NCBI GenBank assembly: GCA_016125385.1
Contig: WGLV01000002.1
Coordinates: forward strand, 124,001-188,000
Reading direction: 5' to 3'
Origin: a bacterium
GTDB taxonomy: Bacteria; Hinthialibacterota; Hinthialibacteria; Hinthialibacterales; Hinthialibacteraceae
Length of the DNA: 64,000 bases
In this document: one piece after another, positions 38,916 through 48,217 of the stretch
Layout of the letters: each line of letters begins with the position of its first letter
Position numbering within the stretch: the first letter of the stretch is position 1
Notes under the pieces: generated by a model
What the model was told of the DNA's origin: nothing
Databases searched by the model: none
The model's input: the letters and a program-made list of their open reading frames with translations, nothing else
Translations under genes and position numbers: made by a program

Positions 38916-39881
38916 ATGAGATGGCGATATGGTATTCCTTTGCTGATTGCGGCTTTCTGCATGATGTCGGCGAACGCGGCTCCGCCGCCGATTCCGAAAG
39001 GATATCCCTCGCAGGAGGCGATCGTCGCGGCGGTGCAGTCGGGACAACTCAAACTGGCTGAGGCCTTCAATCTGCCGACGCCCGATTCCATTGAAGAAAC
39101 GAAAGGGATCGAATATGGCAAGGCGGGTGACAAATCACTTCAACTCGATTTGTATCGGCCGAAAAGCACGTCCAAGCCGACGCCGGTCATACTTTTTATT
39201 CATGGCGGCGGCTGGAAAAGCGGTAATCGCGCGGATATGAAATACTACTGCCTGTATTTCGCTCAAAAGGGATACATCACCGCCACTATGTCATACCGAT
39301 TGGCCGGCGAGGCGAAATATCCCGCCGCCGTACAGGACGCCAAATGCGCGGTGCGCTGGTTACGGGCGAACGCGAAGCAATACTCGATCGATCCAAACCG
39401 TATCGTAGTGAGCGGCAATTCGGCGGGCGGTCATCTTTCCCTGATGGTGGGTTACGCGCAGGACCCCGCGCTGGAAGGCGATAGCGGCAATGCCGGCGTC
39501 AGCAGCAAGGTTCGCGCGGTCGTTGATTTTTACGGCCCGGTTGATTTGACCGGCGACGATGCGCGCGATAACGGTCTGGTGAACAATTTTATCGGAAAGC
39601 CGTTCGATCAGGCGAAAGATGCTTATCAGCAAGCCTCGCCTCTGTTTCATCTCGACAAGAAAGACCCGCCGACCTTGATTTTTCATGGAACGATCGACGA
39701 CACGGTGAACATCCGTCACGCGGATCGCCTCGATAAACAGCTGACTGAACTGGGAATCGATCATGTGTATGAACGCTATGAAGGCTGGGGACACGTGATG
39801 GACCTCGCGAAGCCGGTGAATGACCGATGCGTCTACATGATGGAACAGTTTTTTGAAAAATACGCTCCACTGCCGAAATAA
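38916..39881 (+). CDS. Secreted alpha/beta hydrolase (BD-FAE/esterase-lipase type)
   Basis: Signal peptide; VILFIHGGGWKSGN, ISVSGNSAGGHLS-like VVSGNSAGGHLSL, PTLIFHGTIDDTVN. Confidence 0.93.
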   Translation: MRWRYGIPLLIAAFCMMSANAAPPPIPKGYPSQEAIVAAVQSGQLKLAEAFNLPTPDSIEETKGIEYGKAGDKSLQLDLYRPKSTSKPTPVILFIHGGGWKSGNRADMKYYCLYFAQKGYITATMSYRLAGEAKYPAAVQDAKCAVRWLRANAKQYSIDPNRIVVSGNSAGGHLSLMVGYAQDPALEGDSGNAGVSSKVRAVVDFYGPVDLTGDDARDNGLVNNFIGKPFDQAKDAYQQASPLFHLDKKDPPTLIFHGTIDDTVNIRHADRLDKQLTELGIDHVYERYEGWGHVMDLAKPVNDRCVYMMEQFFEKYAPLPK

Positions 39882-39910
39882 GGAATCATTCGGCGTTTCA
39901 AATGCAGATA

Positions 39911-39940
39911 AACGCCCGTTTGTATAAGCGGGCGTTTTTT
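39911..39940 (+). terminator. Rho-independent terminator
   Basis: AACGCCCG-n10-CGGGCGTT followed by a T-run. Confidence 0.85.
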
Positions 39941-40026
39941 CATGTATGGGTTGATGCGAGGCATGCACTAGGGGTTTTGATAAAATCGATTCAGAATATA
40001 GATAACTTCAGTTCAATGAGATTGAT

Positions 40027-40599
40027 ATGATGCGCGTGCCTGATTCCCGTTTCGTGATTGTGTTCACGGTGATACTGATTGCTTTTATTTTCGCGGCTTG
40101 CGGCGACCAGGAAGCGCGCCGGGCCGCTGTTCCCACCTCAACCCCGGAGCCTCCGCCTGTGACGCCCGTCGCACTTCCGATGGACGTCGACTGGCCCGGC
40201 TTGCGTCAATTGGATCGGCTTACCGCTGAAGCTGTCGTGCTTTCCGCGACTGGCAAGGATGACGCGTTTCGTAAAGCGGCGGTCACGCTGATCGCGACGG
40301 CGTCGGACGTCGTCCGGCAAGACCCGCCTCCCGGCGCGCATTTTGGCCACTTCATCAAAATGTACCAGGAAGAACTGCGCCATCTTCTTGAACTCGCGGA
40401 TGATCCCGAAAATCTGAATATTGATAAATTACGGATGATGGTTTCCGGTTTTCCGTTAATCGTGGATATGTTGAGACAGGCGGCAGGGACTCCGGCTTGG
40501 GATCAGCCCGTTCAGGCTCCGGCGATCTCGGGTTCAACGCCTGAATCCGCGAGCGGGGAGCCGATTTCGCCGACTAGCGCTTCAAGCCCCGATCAATAA
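40027..40599 (+). CDS. Hypothetical lipoprotein
   Basis: Signal and lipobox FIFAACGDQ; Pro/Thr-rich linkers; no family recognised. Confidence 0.65.
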   Translation: MMRVPDSRFVIVFTVILIAFIFAACGDQEARRAAVPTSTPEPPPVTPVALPMDVDWPGLRQLDRLTAEAVVLSATGKDDAFRKAAVTLIATASDVVRQDPPPGAHFGHFIKMYQEELRHLLELADDPENLNIDKLRMMVSGFPLIVDMLRQAAGTPAWDQPVQAPAISGSTPESASGEPISPTSASSPDQ

Positions 40600-41516
40600 G
40601 GCTTGCGTGCGAGAATAATCGCGTAATCAGTACTCAGATCGTCATCGCTCAGTGATTGAAACCGGGGCTTCAGCGCATCTCGTTTGATTTCCGAGGCTCG
40701 GTAATGCCTGTCTTCCCCGATAATTTCAAAACCCGCTTCGCGCATGGCGCCGAGATGCCATGAATGCGGCGCCCTGTTGGTCAGACAGGGGCGCCGCCCC
40801 TGCATGAGCCTGAACGCCTGGTCGCTGACCGTCCAGTGCCCGTTCCATTCATCCGCGACTCCGAAACTTGAATAGTCGATGTGGTGAGTCATGACGCCGC
40901 CCGGCGTAAGCCATCGGTAAAAGAGCCGATAAGCCTTCGCGTATTCCTCCACGTGTTGCATAACCGCTTGCGAAACGATGCGCTGGGCTCCGCCTTCCGC
41001 GATAACGGCGTCATCGTATCGCGGAGCATGATACTCGATCCGTATTTCGTTGGATTGAGCCTGTTTTTCTTCATGCGCCAAACGTAACGCCTGGTGAATT
41101 GATTCGATTCTTGCGGGATTCAGCGATCGGCTGAGCGTCTTCTCATCGAGCAGGTCAATTGGAAAGGCGATATTGTTGTCGTACACGTCACGCCGCGCGA
41201 ATCGATCGATTAACTCACGCAGAATCGCTTCATCTCTTTGTAATGATGCAAAACGGCAAGCGTCAAGCGCATAAAGGCGGCGCGCTCCCAACAGCATCCA
41301 GCTCAATCCGGCGCCTGATGAAAATCCACATCCGAATTCAATAACGGATTCAGGAATCTCGTCAATGCCATGACGAGCGGCGAACGTGTAATGCCGGAGG
41401 CAGGTTGAATAGCAGTAGGCGGGATCGAGTGTTTCGCCGCCGTTTGGATTCAGCCGCAGATTCCACAAGGGCGTATAACTCAACAGCCCGCCAAGAATTC
41501 GCTTCAGTTTGATCAT
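40593..41516 (-). CDS. SAM-dependent methyltransferase-like protein
   Basis: VIEFGCGFSSGAGLSWMLLGARRLYALDACRFA; RLFYRWLTPGGVMTHHIDY; start set below the upstream terminator. Confidence 0.8.
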   Translation of the reverse strand: MIKLKRILGGLLSYTPLWNLRLNPNGGETLDPAYCYSTCLRHYTFAARHGIDEIPESVIEFGCGFSSGAGLSWMLLGARRLYALDACRFASLQRDEAILRELIDRFARRDVYDNNIAFPIDLLDEKTLSRSLNPARIESIHQALRLAHEEKQAQSNEIRIEYHAPRYDDAVIAEGGAQRIVSQAVMQHVEEYAKAYRLFYRWLTPGGVMTHHIDYSSFGVADEWNGHWTVSDQAFRLMQGRRPCLTNRAPHSWHLGAMREAGFEIIGEDRHYRASEIKRDALKPRFQSLSDDDLSTDYAIILARKPY

Positions 41517-41533
41517 GATCAAGAACAAAGAAA

Positions 41534-41558
41534 AGCGCTCTCTCAAAGAGAGAGCGCT
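41534..41558 (-). terminator. Terminator downstream of the carbonic anhydrase gene
   Basis: AGCGCTCTCTC-AAA-GAGAGAGCGCT, T-rich on the minus strand. Confidence 0.85.
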
Positions 41559-41581
41559 ATAGGAACGTTTTCTGAAATTTC

Positions 41582-42310
41582 TCAGTTTTCCGCCTGGGGT
41601 TGGGCTTCAAGAAGCCTTTCAAGGCGGGGATGTTCACCCATCCATTCCACTTTGCCGTCTTCAATGTGATAAACCGCGCCGACGACTTTCAGTTTCTTCT
41701 CTTTTACCAGTTCGCGTGTTTCGGGGCTATTGACGATCAGGTCTCGAATCGATTGCCATACGTTGGTTTTGACCGCTTTTTCCACCAGGTCGTCGCCCGT
41801 TGCATTTGGATCGCGGCGTTTGACGCGTTCGACGGCGGGTTTGATGTTATCGACCAGTTGGGGAATGCTGCCGTGAAGTTCCGCGCCCTGCGCGACGGCG
41901 GTAACCGCTCCACAATGCGAGTGTCCCATCACGACCATCAGCGGCGTACCCAGGTGGGCGACGCCGTATTCGATTGAGCCGATTTCATCGATATCGCAAA
42001 CGTTGCCTGCCACGCGGATCACAAAGACGTCGCCGATACCGAGGTCGAAAATGTGTTCCGGGGAGACGCGCGAGTCGGAACAGGCGATCAACGTTACGAA
42101 GGGATGCTGGCCCGTACTGGTTTCCTGCAAACGAGCGGCGTCGAGATGTTCGTATTTGCGGGCGCCGGTAACAAAACGCTCATTACCGTCTTTCATCGCC
42201 TGCAAGGCCTGATCGGGCGTCATATCGACGCCTTCGGAGGCGGCTTGAACGAAGGCGCAAACCAGGAGAGTGAAGATCGCGATCAGACCAGTTATCCAAT
42301 TTTTTTTCAT
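41582..42310 (-). CDS. Exported beta-class carbonic anhydrase
   Basis: Signal peptide MKKNWITGLIAIFTLLVCAFVQAA; zinc ligands in LIACSDSRVSPE and VVMGHSHCGAVTA. Confidence 0.95.
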   Translation of the reverse strand: MKKNWITGLIAIFTLLVCAFVQAASEGVDMTPDQALQAMKDGNERFVTGARKYEHLDAARLQETSTGQHPFVTLIACSDSRVSPEHIFDLGIGDVFVIRVAGNVCDIDEIGSIEYGVAHLGTPLMVVMGHSHCGAVTAVAQGAELHGSIPQLVDNIKPAVERVKRRDPNATGDDLVEKAVKTNVWQSIRDLIVNSPETRELVKEKKLKVVGAVYHIEDGKVEWMGEHPRLERLLEAQPQAEN

Positions 42311-42342
42311 ATCGAGTGCTCCATGATTCATGATTGGTTCTA

Positions 42343-42981
42343 TCAGGCTGAATCATCGTCGTATGAGTCGACGAATTGGCATATTGTACTTGCCGTATGG
42401 CTGAAGCGGTATCCGTTTTTTTGATTTATCAAACCTCGTTCATCCAGATTCCTCAAATGCCTTCGAACGCTTTCAATCGACAACCCGGCTGAATCCGCGA
42501 TGCGGCCCAGCCATTGACCTTCATCCTGGGGTTGAGCCGCGGATTGCAGGCTGATTTTATAAGCGCAAAACAAGACCGCCATGTCGCCGGAGGCAAGTGA
42601 AGCGCCCGTTCTCATCAGATTCGGCGATTCAGTGGATGGGCTCAACGACATCTGAAAAAATAGGCGTTTGATAAACTGGAAACTGATGTCGTCTGGAGCT
42701 CCGTGTTCAAAAAACGCAATCATCACGTCGGCGCTTTCTCCATGCGGAACTTTAAGAGAGTCAGAAATATTCAGTCTCCCCTTCTCCAGCCATCGCCGCC
42801 ATTGATCGCGAATTTTCTGAATGTATTCCACGTTGCGCATGCGGCAAAAAAACACGCCGACGTGCTGAATAGCCGTCGCGCGGTCTCCAGGCGAAACGCC
42901 GGGGACATGGCGGGCGAAGCGAACAAGCGCGTCGCTCAGCTTCCGCTCCGTGGAATCGTCTCCCTGTGCTGATTTCGTCAT
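42343..42981 (-). CDS. Putative helix-turn-helix transcriptional regulator
   Basis: C-terminal LGRIADSAGLSIESVRRHLRNLDERGLINQKNGYRFS is winged-HTH-like. Confidence 0.6.
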   Translation of the reverse strand: MTKSAQGDDSTERKLSDALVRFARHVPGVSPGDRATAIQHVGVFFCRMRNVEYIQKIRDQWRRWLEKGRLNISDSLKVPHGESADVMIAFFEHGAPDDISFQFIKRLFFQMSLSPSTESPNLMRTGASLASGDMAVLFCAYKISLQSAAQPQDEGQWLGRIADSAGLSIESVRRHLRNLDERGLINQKNGYRFSHTASTICQFVDSYDDDSA

Positions 42982-42995
42982 TCCAGCATTACCCG

Positions 42996-43673
42996 TTACT
43001 GCAATTTGTAGATTACCGCCATGCCGTCGCCCTTTTCATCCGAGCAGCGGATGATCTGGATGTCGTAATGCGGATCGCTTTCCATGAAATCGAGAAAATC
43101 GCGCATTTCATCGGCGAATTTCACCACGTTGTCGGCGATGATGACCGCTCCAGGCTTCAGGCTTGGCGCCAACGCCTTGAAATAGTTGAAATAATCTTTC
43201 TTGAGGGCGTCGATGAACATGAAATCGAACTTGCCTTCCAATGAGGGCAAGACTTTCAGCGCATCGCCTTCCACTACGGTAACCGTTTTATCCAGTCCCA
43301 TGTTGTGAAGGTGTTCGCGCGCGGTTTTCACCATTTGAGGATCGATGTCGATCGTGATCAGCTCGCCGCCGGTGCGTTCAAAGGCGACGCCCATCTCCAT
43401 CGCTCCATATCCGGTGGCGGTTCCCACCTCGACGCCCCGTCTGCAACCGGCGCTTTCGATCATGATGCGCAAAAACCTCGCGTCGCCGGGCGTCGTGTTT
43501 AAACCGATCCGTTCAAAATTCTTGATATAGTTCTCTCGAAACATAGCGATCTTTCCCGGCGAAGTTTCATCGCCGATTGACTGCGGCTCCGCCGCCCAGA
43601 TCAGGGCCGCGCTCACTGCGAATCCCACGATGCACGACGTAAACCAAAACGCTGACTTATTGAGTTTCATCAT
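42996..43673 (-). CDS. O-methyltransferase family protein with N-terminal signal sequence
   Basis: MKLNKSAFWFTSCIVGFAVSAALIWAAEPQ; GVEVGTATGYGAMEMGVAF, ITIDIDPQMVKTAREHL, FDFMFIDALKKDYFNYF, GAVIIADNV. Confidence 0.9.
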   Translation of the reverse strand: MMKLNKSAFWFTSCIVGFAVSAALIWAAEPQSIGDETSPGKIAMFRENYIKNFERIGLNTTPGDARFLRIMIESAGCRRGVEVGTATGYGAMEMGVAFERTGGELITIDIDPQMVKTAREHLHNMGLDKTVTVVEGDALKVLPSLEGKFDFMFIDALKKDYFNYFKALAPSLKPGAVIIADNVVKFADEMRDFLDFMESDPHYDIQIIRCSDEKGDGMAVIYKLQ

Positions 43674-43846
43674 TGCTGCTCCTTACAAGGTGATTTTACG
43701 CCGGAAGCATCACTATACGGCGCCGGAGGTGAAGCGGTAAAGAAGCGCCGGGACCGGAGGCGAAATCAGAGTGAAACGGGCATAGTCTATGAATCGGTTT
43801 GTATGATATTCTTGTTTATCAGGTTTGAAATATGGGGGAGGTTCTT

Positions 43847-44668
43847 ATGGGGAAGATCGCGGTTGGCGTGAACATGGAATTCGTCCGCAGCGCGGACAAA
43901 GGGTTTGAAGAAGGCGTGAAAATCGCGGCGGATCTGGGCTATGAATATATAGAGCCCATGGTGCATAACGGCCGCGAGCTTTTGTCGGAAGCGGGGTATT
44001 TCCATTCGTTCAGCATGGATGAAGACCCCCGGCTGATGAAAGAAATTTGTGACCGGTATGGAGTAAAACTCTCAGGCCTGTCGGCGCATTGTCCGCTGAT
44101 GAGACCAGAGATCAGCGTGCCTTACCTTCAGCGTGCGATTCGCTTCGCCGCCGACGCCGGCGCGCCGGTCGTGAACACGGATGAAGGCGTCAAACCCGGC
44201 TGGATGGAATACGACTTGGCGCACCAGGTGATGACCTATACCCTGACTCAGGTTTCAATCACCGCCGAGCGTTACGGAGTGATCGTTGGCATTGAAGACC
44301 ACCAGATTTATTCACAAACCACGGAAGGCCTTCTGAAAATCGCCAATCTGGTTGATTCCCCGTATATCCAGATTAACTACGACGCAGGCAATGCCTATAT
44401 CGCGGGCAGCGACCCGTATGAGATGCTGGAAGCCTGTCTGCCAAGGCTTTATCACGTTCACGCCAAGGATATTGGCGGCGTGTTGCTTGAACAACGCGGT
44501 CACGTGACCGGGACGCCTGTGGGCGTGGCGTGTGGAGAAGGCGTAATCGACTGGAAGCGCGTTATTAATATGATCAAGCCGGTTCCGCGCGATATCGTGC
44601 TGTCGGTTGAATGCGGGACCATCGAACAGGCGAAGAAAAGTCTTGAGCATCTCAACGGATTGCTCTAA
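43847..44668 (+). CDS. Sugar phosphate isomerase/epimerase (xylose-isomerase-like TIM barrel)
   Basis: AVGVNMEFVRSADKGFEEGVKIAADLGYEYIEPMVH; GVIVGIEDHQIYSQT; YDAGNAYIAGSDP; YHVHAKDIGG. Confidence 0.92.
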   Translation: MGKIAVGVNMEFVRSADKGFEEGVKIAADLGYEYIEPMVHNGRELLSEAGYFHSFSMDEDPRLMKEICDRYGVKLSGLSAHCPLMRPEISVPYLQRAIRFAADAGAPVVNTDEGVKPGWMEYDLAHQVMTYTLTQVSITAERYGVIVGIEDHQIYSQTTEGLLKIANLVDSPYIQINYDAGNAYIAGSDPYEMLEACLPRLYHVHAKDIGGVLLEQRGHVTGTPVGVACGEGVIDWKRVINMIKPVPRDIVLSVECGTIEQAKKSLEHLNGLL

Positions 44669-44683
44669 AGGGGGGAAAGCATC

Positions 44684-45937
44684 ATGACGGCACAAACTTC
44701 ACGGCGGAATTTTTTACAGGCCACGGCGGCGATGAGCGCCATTGCGGCGTCATCCTACGCGCGGGCGGCGGGGGCGAACGAACGCATTCACATCGGAATG
44801 ATTGGAACCGGCGGCCGGGGACGTTATCACATCGGCTGGCTGCATCGCGTGTCTGAGACCGAGCCGTTGGAAATCACGGGGGCATGCGACATCTGGAAAA
44901 ACAATCGAGAAGCAGGCCTCGCCGAAATCGAAAAGCGGTTTAACAACAAACCCACCGGCTTTACCGATTACCGGGTGTTGCTGGCCGACCCGGATATCGA
45001 CGCGGTGCTGATCGCGACGCCCGACCATCAGCATTGCGGGATGCTGATCGACGCGGTGAAGGCGGGCAAGGACGCATACGTCGAAAAACCCATCGCGATG
45101 GAACTCGATGTACTGAACCGCGCCTATGACGCGGTGACCGCATCCGATCGGATCGTGCAGCATGGTACGCAGGGGCGAAGCAGTGCGGGCGCTGCGGCGA
45201 TTCGCGATTTCATCCAGAGTGGAAAACTGGGTAAAATTCTGCGCGTGGAAGAAAGCCGCAGTTTTTATACGCCCTACTGGAACAATTACGCCGTGCCTGA
45301 AAGCGAATCGGATACCGACTGGAAGGCATTTCTCTATGGACGCCCCGCACAGCCCTTCGACGCGGACAAACATGGCCACTGGATGGGGTACCGCGATTTC
45401 TCATCAGGGACGGTGGGCGGCTGGATGAGCCATCTCAGCGATTTCATCCATTACGCCACCGGTTGCGGTTACCCGCAAAACGCGGTTTCGCAGGGCGGTA
45501 TCTATTCGCCGACTTCCGATCCGCGCCGGACCTGCACCGATACCGTGACGGCGATTCTGGAGTACGCCGAAGGATTCACCATGCTGTTCACCACGCATTT
45601 CGGTAACGGTGCGAACGATTACGTCCTCATTATGGGAACCAAGGGGACGATGAGCATCGGCGCGCCCGACGGCAACGATTCCGGAATGCGTGGCCAGGTG
45701 AGCGGAGTGGGCAGCGACCATCCCGACCGAGTGGCATCTGAAATCGAGCTGGATAATACCACCGACGAAGATCACATGACCAACTGGGTGCGCTGTATGA
45801 GAAGCCGAAAACAACCCGCCGCCTGCATGGAGTGGGGATACCGGCATGGCGTCGCCTGCATCCTTGGCGACCGGGCCTGGGAAGAAGGCCGCAAAATGGC
45901 GTTCGATCGGGAAAAACGAGAAATCGTTCCCGCCTGA
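44684..45937 (+). CDS. Gfo/Idh/MocA family oxidoreductase with Tat-like leader
   Basis: SRRNFLQATAAMSAIAASSYARA; IGMIGTGGRGRYHI; VLIATPDHQHCGMLIDAVKAGKDAYVEKPIA. Confidence 0.96.
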   Translation: MTAQTSRRNFLQATAAMSAIAASSYARAAGANERIHIGMIGTGGRGRYHIGWLHRVSETEPLEITGACDIWKNNREAGLAEIEKRFNNKPTGFTDYRVLLADPDIDAVLIATPDHQHCGMLIDAVKAGKDAYVEKPIAMELDVLNRAYDAVTASDRIVQHGTQGRSSAGAAAIRDFIQSGKLGKILRVEESRSFYTPYWNNYAVPESESDTDWKAFLYGRPAQPFDADKHGHWMGYRDFSSGTVGGWMSHLSDFIHYATGCGYPQNAVSQGGIYSPTSDPRRTCTDTVTAILEYAEGFTMLFTTHFGNGANDYVLIMGTKGTMSIGAPDGNDSGMRGQVSGVGSDHPDRVASEIELDNTTDEDHMTNWVRCMRSRKQPAACMEWGYRHGVACILGDRAWEEGRKMAFDREKREIVPA

Positions 45938-45969
45938 TCCGGCGGGAATCATAACAATTTGTATGAAAA

Positions 45970-46005
45970 GATGAGCGAGCCGTCAGGTGCGCTCATCTTT
46001 TTTTT
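45970..46005 (+). terminator. Rho-independent terminator after the Gfo/Idh gene
   Basis: GATGAGCG-n12-CGCTCATC followed by T8. Confidence 0.85.
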
Positions 46006-48001
46006 CGCCTCCGATGAGAATGAGTTCCTCCATCAAGTCGAGCAGATCCTGAACCCGGTATGGTTTTTTCAAAAATCGCAGCCGCGGATCGGTCATGTCT
46101 TCGGGCGGTTTTGTGATGGGATATCCACTCGACAAGATAATGGGAACATTGGGCGCTTCGTTTCGGATAATGCGCAATGCTTCGTCTCCACTCATGTTGG
46201 GCATGGTGAGGTCAAGCAGGATGAGATCGATTTCACCGCGATGTTTTCTGAATTGTTCTACGCCTTCCTCTCCGTTTTCCGCCAGATGAACGAGATAGCC
46301 CCTTCGTTGCAGAATCATCTTCACCGCATTGCGGACCGTGGCTTCATCGTCAACAACAAGGATGGAGTTTTGTGGAGAAACCTCTTTGGCGGGGGAAAAC
46401 GTAGAGGTACGCACGGGTTCTTTTTCAACCGGTGCGGATTCGATGGGCAAATAGACTCGAAATACGCTGCCCTCGCCAACTGAACTTTCAACCTGAATGG
46501 CGCCTTTGTGCGATTTGATGATGCCCAGCAGGGATGAAAGTCCCAACCCCCGGCCAGTAAACTTCGTTGTGAAAAATGGATCGAAAATGGAAGCGATTAA
46601 TGACTCGTCCATTCCGCATCCATTATCGGTTACGCGCAACTCCGCATACTCGCCGGCGCGGTTCGCGTAGCTGAAGCGGCAGCCGCCCAGTTCGTCCGCC
46701 GTCAACATTCGATGGGCAAGCTCAACCACGACGCGCCCGGAACGGCTTTCAATGGATTCCGCCGCGTTCGTTATGAGGTTGAAGGCGATTTGCGTGAATT
46801 GAGACGCGTCGCCGCGGATATAGATCGGCCCGGGGGGGAGTTTGAATTCGAGAACTGCTTTTTTAGGGATGGAAACCCGCGCCAGGTTCTCAAGATCATG
46901 TAATTGTTTGTTGATGTCGATGGTGTCGACGATGTTCTTGCTCTTGCCCGCGTAGGCGAGCATCTGGTTGGTCAGATCGGCCGCGCGTAACGCCGCCTGT
47001 TCGATGTCCTGCACGGTTTCCATAAGTTGTGGATCTTTTTGTGAGATGTCCTGATGCAGAATGTTGGCGTTGACCAGCACTCCCATCAGAATATTGTTGA
47101 AATCGTGCGCAATGCCTCCCGCAAGCACGCCCAGGCTTTCCAACTTTTGAGTCTGGCGGATTTTTTCATCAAACTCTTTTTGACGTTCTTCCTGTTCCCG
47201 TTGTTCGGTGATGTCCCAGCACACGCCCGTCATACAGGGTTTTCCATCGGATTGAGTGTGATAAACCCTGCCTTTTGTTTTGATGATTCGTGTTTCGGCG
47301 TTACGGGTAATCTGAAACTCCATTTCCAGCGGATCTCCGCTTCGGATGGCTCTCCCGATTCCGCTCCTCACCTTATTGCGGACACTGGGCAGGATGGCTG
47401 AAAAGAATTGTTTATAATTTGTTTTAGCGGTTTTGGAATTAAGCCCGAAAAGTGAGCACAGGCTATCATCTCCCTCAAAATGGTCATCATCAATGTTCCA
47501 ACTCCATGCGCCCGCGTTGGATGCAGCCAGGGCGAGTTGAAGCCGTTCCTGGCTGTGGCGCAGGTCAGCCTCAATCGATTTCCGGGTATCGATTTCGTAT
47601 TCCAATTGTTCGTTGATGACTTTCAGACCGGGCAGCCGTAACGCTTCCGGAGCGACCTTGATCAGGGCGGCGACGGTGATCCATGAAGCGATCGCAGTGC
47701 AGGCTTTCGCGATGGCTGAAATGCGGTAGATGGGGTGCCAGAAAATGATCGCTTCAACAAGGTGAACGGTTCCGCAGGTAAAAATGAACATACCAAACAA
47801 CCAGTACACGGAAGGAAAGACAATATCGCTTTTGCGCCGGTAATAGTAATACAAAATGACGCATGGGATGGCGGTGTAGGCGCCCCATGTCAAAAGGTCG
47901 GAGATAATGTGTATCCAGCCGTGAAACGCGGTCCAGTTTCCACAATACCAGCGCGGTGGAAAATCGGATGTATCGAACAAATTCGTGAGAAAGTGCCACA
48001 T
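45983..48001 (-). CDS. Hybrid sensor histidine kinase: ethylene-receptor-like TM sensor, PAS, HisKA/HATPase, receiver
   Basis: N-terminal ISDLLTWGAYTAIPCVILYYYYRRKSDIVFPSVYWLFGMFIFTCGTVHLVEAIIFW; PAS; GGIAHDFNNILMGVLVNANIL; VTDNGCGMD; ILVVDDEATVR...DLILLDLTMPNMSG. Confidence 0.92.
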   Translation of the reverse strand: MWHFLTNLFDTSDFPPRWYCGNWTAFHGWIHIISDLLTWGAYTAIPCVILYYYYRRKSDIVFPSVYWLFGMFIFTCGTVHLVEAIIFWHPIYRISAIAKACTAIASWITVAALIKVAPEALRLPGLKVINEQLEYEIDTRKSIEADLRHSQERLQLALAASNAGAWSWNIDDDHFEGDDSLCSLFGLNSKTAKTNYKQFFSAILPSVRNKVRSGIGRAIRSGDPLEMEFQITRNAETRIIKTKGRVYHTQSDGKPCMTGVCWDITEQREQEERQKEFDEKIRQTQKLESLGVLAGGIAHDFNNILMGVLVNANILHQDISQKDPQLMETVQDIEQAALRAADLTNQMLAYAGKSKNIVDTIDINKQLHDLENLARVSIPKKAVLEFKLPPGPIYIRGDASQFTQIAFNLITNAAESIESRSGRVVVELAHRMLTADELGGCRFSYANRAGEYAELRVTDNGCGMDESLIASIFDPFFTTKFTGRGLGLSSLLGIIKSHKGAIQVESSVGEGSVFRVYLPIESAPVEKEPVRTSTFSPAKEVSPQNSILVVDDEATVRNAVKMILQRRGYLVHLAENGEEGVEQFRKHRGEIDLILLDLTMPNMSGDEALRIIRNEAPNVPIILSSGYPITKPPEDMTDPRLRFLKKPYRVQDLLDLMEELILIGGEKKDERT

Positions 48002-48217
48002 GAGATGGCTCCCGGTTATAAAAAATTCATGAATAGGGTTGATCTGTTGTGTGGATTCCGCGTTGGCTGGCCGGATGATGTTGAATATCAGGCGGATGAA
48101 TTACGATTTAAATATGGTGAATTGATATTAATGTATATGAGTTGCATGGTTAATCAATGGCGGACGGATTGGCTCAATCCATTGCGGATGAGCTGAGATA
48201 AATCGTTCCCCGATGCA

